NCBI GenBank assembly: GCA_020543525.1
Contig: JAHYIO010000003.1
Span: 186,001 to 250,000, forward strand
Reading direction: 5' to 3'
Source: Coriolopsis trogii
Lineage: Eukaryota; Basidiomycota; Agaricomycetes; Polyporales; Polyporaceae
Length of the DNA: 64,000 bases
A program made the translations under genes and the position numbers. How positions within the stretch are numbered: position 1 is the first letter of the stretch; each line of letters begins with the position of its first letter. Below, in pieces: positions 59,701 to 64,000 of the stretch. The notes under the pieces were generated by a model. The model was not told where the DNA came from, made no database searches, and saw nothing but the letters and a program-made list of their open reading frames with translations.

Positions 59701-61210
59701 GCTGAGCAGCAGGGTTCCTAAGATGGGCGTGAACGCCTGAACAGGGACAAAGGTGGGCGCGTCAACTTGGCCGTCAGCATCTGACATGTCGCCAGAAGAC
59801 TCAGCGGCATCCTGGGCATGAGACAGAACGTCAGGCCGTTCGGTGATCTGCTGGTGGATGTGGAAAGACAAGTCGCGCTCGTGGCCAGTGGACGGGGTGG
59901 ACGAGAGAGGCGTTGGGGCAGGGGGTGAGGGAGGCAAAGTGGGGTCATCTTCGACGACCTTGCAGTGAGTGATGAACCACCAGATGATGGGCACGAGCTC
60001 TGCCGCAAGTGCCTCTTTGACGGCTTCGTCTGCGTTACAGATACCGAGCCACAGAGAGCGCGGAGATAAAAGTTCCGATGCGCACAATGAGCGGACACGA
60101 AGCACATGTTACGTGATTGGTCAGTACATATATCAGCATGGCAGGCAAACAGCGATCGGGCGTCATTGTCGCGTTTTAGGGCGGGAAAGAAACGAGCATG
60201 TGAGCTTACACGGCAGACTATCGTGATGGGCATACGGCGGACGCACCTTCATCCATTGCGAGTCCGTTGAGCAGCGGGAGCACATACTCGACCGCCTCGC
60301 TCGGCGTGATTTGCTCAATGATTTCCCTGCTAGCCGATTCAGCAGCCGACGTCTCAGCTCCGAGCAGGTAACCCGGGAGCGCGTGGGCTATGAACACTCT
60401 GTGAAAGCTCGCTCTGCTGCGGGAGAAAAGGTAGATTTTCTCGAGCGCACTATACCCTTCAGTATCGAGCTCCGTGAAGTCAATATTGAGGTCGGCAGAG
60501 GGTGCGAGTAAATCCACGGTCGACGCGGGGAATGTAGAATCGACCACAGGCCCAGAGGGCCCCGGCCCGAGAATGGACGCAACTGTGCTTGCAACGGGGT
60601 CGTGCGTGGGTTGTGCGAGCAGCGGAGGCGAGGGCGTGGAAGTGGACGAGGCGGGGTTCGGCGGCGGGATAGCGATACACAGGCCGACCTGACCGGTGCC
60701 GGCGCTAGAGAAGGTGGTGAGCGGAATGAGCTCACCGGGGTTCCCATCGCTCGCTGACGCGTCATCAACGTGCCTCGGAGCGGGCAAGGAGGGTGGGGAG
60801 GGCTGTGGAATTTCTGGGGAGCGGGAGCCGCTAGCGCGGAGGACAAGTGGTTCGAAGGGGCTGGTCGGGCGTCGCGGGATAGATACGGACTCTAGAGGGT
60901 TAGAACGCTGCTCTACGGGAGAGGACTTGACCTGGAGAGGGGAATAGCTCGCGCGCGAGATGGGTGCGAATGGGCCGAGGACAGGCTGAGGCGAAAGTAT
61001 GCCGATGCCCACTCCATGGGGCGAATACGGGCGCGTGTCGAGGGGGGGAGAGGCTATGAGAGTGTGCTTGGGACTGGACGGGGCCTCTGGGTCTGGGAGG
61101 TCTTCTTCGAGGGGGTGTAGTGGAGACGAAGGGTGGATGTCGGGGGTGGTCGAGCGAGAGTGGTCGGTGGTGGTGGTAGTGGTGGAAGAGGAGGAGAATT
61201 GGGAGGACAT
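56712..61210 (-). CDS. HEAT-repeat protein, protein phosphatase 4 regulatory subunit 1 (PP4R1)-like
   Basis: Exons (leftwards) 61210-60247, 60029-58584, 58532-58384, 58309-57380, 57289-57031, 56944-56712; 3981 nt, 1326 aa. An N-terminal Ser/Pro-rich segment of about 230 residues precedes HEAT-type helical repeats (RASFHRVFIAHALPGYL, SREIIEQITPSEAVEYVLPLL, EALAAELVPIIWWFI). A long Ser/Thr/Pro-rich insertion of about 350 residues interrupts them. Regular HEAT units resume (VYWVRREASFAVGALAKVVP, TWHVRHSVLFALPAIL, TVRSAVLEALGEVMY, SFKIRRTLAASLGEIAK, EVRMKAIEALQTFVEA, VDVRIRAARLLSLIF). PP4R1-type proteins steer protein phosphatase 4, and the order and insertion fit; a PP2A A-subunit-like scaffold is the alternative. 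The 217-nt first intron is long for this window. Confidence 0.82.
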
Positions 61211-62085
61211 GAACAGAGGAGGAAAGAATAGGGAGAGCAAGATTCCCATGTAACTAGGGGCGGGAGGGAGGAGGAGGATGAGAGCTTGGTGAAGGAGCAA
61301 AAGACGGGACACGTACGGCTCTCGAGACGGGGAGGAGAGAGGAGAAGGGGAGCTGAGGCCTGGGAACTGCCGGAAGGGGGAGAAAAGTCAGGGCCGAGCA
61401 CGAGGAAATGGGCGGCACTTTGCTGGACGGTCGGGGAGATATGACGCAAGGGGTCAGCGGCGAGGAGCACTGGGTGCAGGAGAGGCAGAGGCAGGGCAGG
61501 GCGCAGGAGACAGGTGAGCGGGCGAGGGTGAGTGCAGCATATAGAGCAGGCGGCGAGGCGGTTCAGAGCGTGCTGTCTGCGGGCCTTCGGAGCGGACGGA
61601 GGGCAGAACCGGACAAAGAGAGAGCGAGGGCGAACATGCGCGAGCGAATCTGGACGGCGTGTCAGAGGGCATGCACTCGCTCAGGGCTCGCACTCGCTGG
61701 CAGAGACGACGGGGGCGAGGGCGGGGACGACGGCGAGGAGGACACGGGCGGGCGGCGGGCGTGCCCACGGCCGGGAATAGGGAGAGGAGGAGTAGGAGGA
61801 GCAAACGAGGGGGGCAGGCGGACGAGAAAGGGAAGGGAACAGGCGCAGAGTCACTTGCTCCTGCTCGCCGTCACCGTCCATGAAAATGATGCGCAACGAT
61901 CGATTCCGTGTCGACGTCCTCCCATGATGTCATTCCTGCCCATTCCGGCCATCCCAGCTCTGGACTCCGCTCAGGAACACACACGTCATTTCCCACGCTC
62001 GCTCTCTTCTATACAACGCCTGCTTATCGTTCCTTGCAGACACAGCAACGTACATACATAAATCCACCCCCCGCCCCCTGTCTGC
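61211..62085. other. Intergenic region upstream of the PP4R1-like gene
   Basis: 875 bp with strong strand asymmetry (the + strand is purine-rich between 61250 and 61850), typical of a fungal promoter and leader with CT-rich template. A 217-codon + strand frame here is Arg/Gly-rich and judged spurious. Confidence 0.5.

Positions 62086-64000
<1,915 letters not shown>

Noticed and set aside
61408..62061. 217-codon + strand frame upstream of the PP4R1-like gene
   Set aside because: It is Gly/Arg/Glu-rich from a purine-rich strand; judged promoter and leader sequence.

Overview
The window is nuclear DNA from a filamentous basidiomycete, most likely an Agaricomycete; a wood-decay or polypore lineage is a guess. 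The reasons are a GC-rich sequence, genes cut by many short GT-AG introns (mostly 46-90 nt), compact gene spacing on both strands, and the repertoire itself (GH55, GH93-like and GH5 wall or plant-polymer hydrolases, fungal-type NADH glutamate synthase, DUF1776, PIG-H). All gene models were assembled by hand: I translated exons, looked for GT/AG sites and required the phases to close. Where a model closes over many exons with known motifs at the joins, confidence is high.

Layout, left to right. 1-1611(-): an AlkB-type dioxygenase cut by the left edge, divergent from the rRNA helicase RRP3 (1840-3442, +). 4211-5608(+) is a secreted GH93-like hydrolase and 7767-11546(+) a 20-exon GH55 glucanase. 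Next come mitochondrial IF2 (12354-15527, +) and a CHORD-CS cochaperone (15822-17253, -), then a 3.9-kb stretch with no gene that I can support. 21147-22533(-) is a mitochondrial-carrier-like protein and 23686-24786(+) a mitochondrial ALKBH7-like dioxygenase. 24878-26640(-) is a DUF1776 protein and 27301-27710(-) a 94-aa unknown. 28729-30333(+) is the TOR subunit LST8, followed closely by a 201-aa unknown (about 30378-31372, +) and NADH-GOGAT GLT1 (31997-38985, +).

The right half holds ECO1 cohesin acetyltransferase (39450-40664, -), an M24 membrane peptidase (40916-42686, -) and a fungal deaminase-like gene with two frame breaks (43036-44853, +). These are followed by a GH5 exo-glucanase (45159-47207, -), PIG-H/GPI15 (47720-48475, +), a long gene fusing an ESCRT-III IST1 domain to a TBC domain (48722-53256, -), a four-helix membrane protein (53688-55164, -), a PP4R1-like HEAT protein (56712-61210, -) and an aspartate aminotransferase cut by the right edge (62086-64000, -).

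The functions are mostly housekeeping: ribosome biogenesis, mitochondrial translation, nitrogen assimilation and TOR signalling, endosomal sorting, GPI anchors and sister-chromatid cohesion. Three secreted carbohydrate-active enzymes are interspersed. No secondary-metabolite cluster, transposon, tRNA, rRNA or CRISPR array was recognised. The most noteworthy items are the in-frame IST1-TBC fusion, whose TBC finger motifs look degenerate; a deaminase-like gene broken twice at GGGG runs; two AlkB-family dioxygenases in one window; the unknown gene between LST8 and GLT1; and GATA sites upstream of GLT1.
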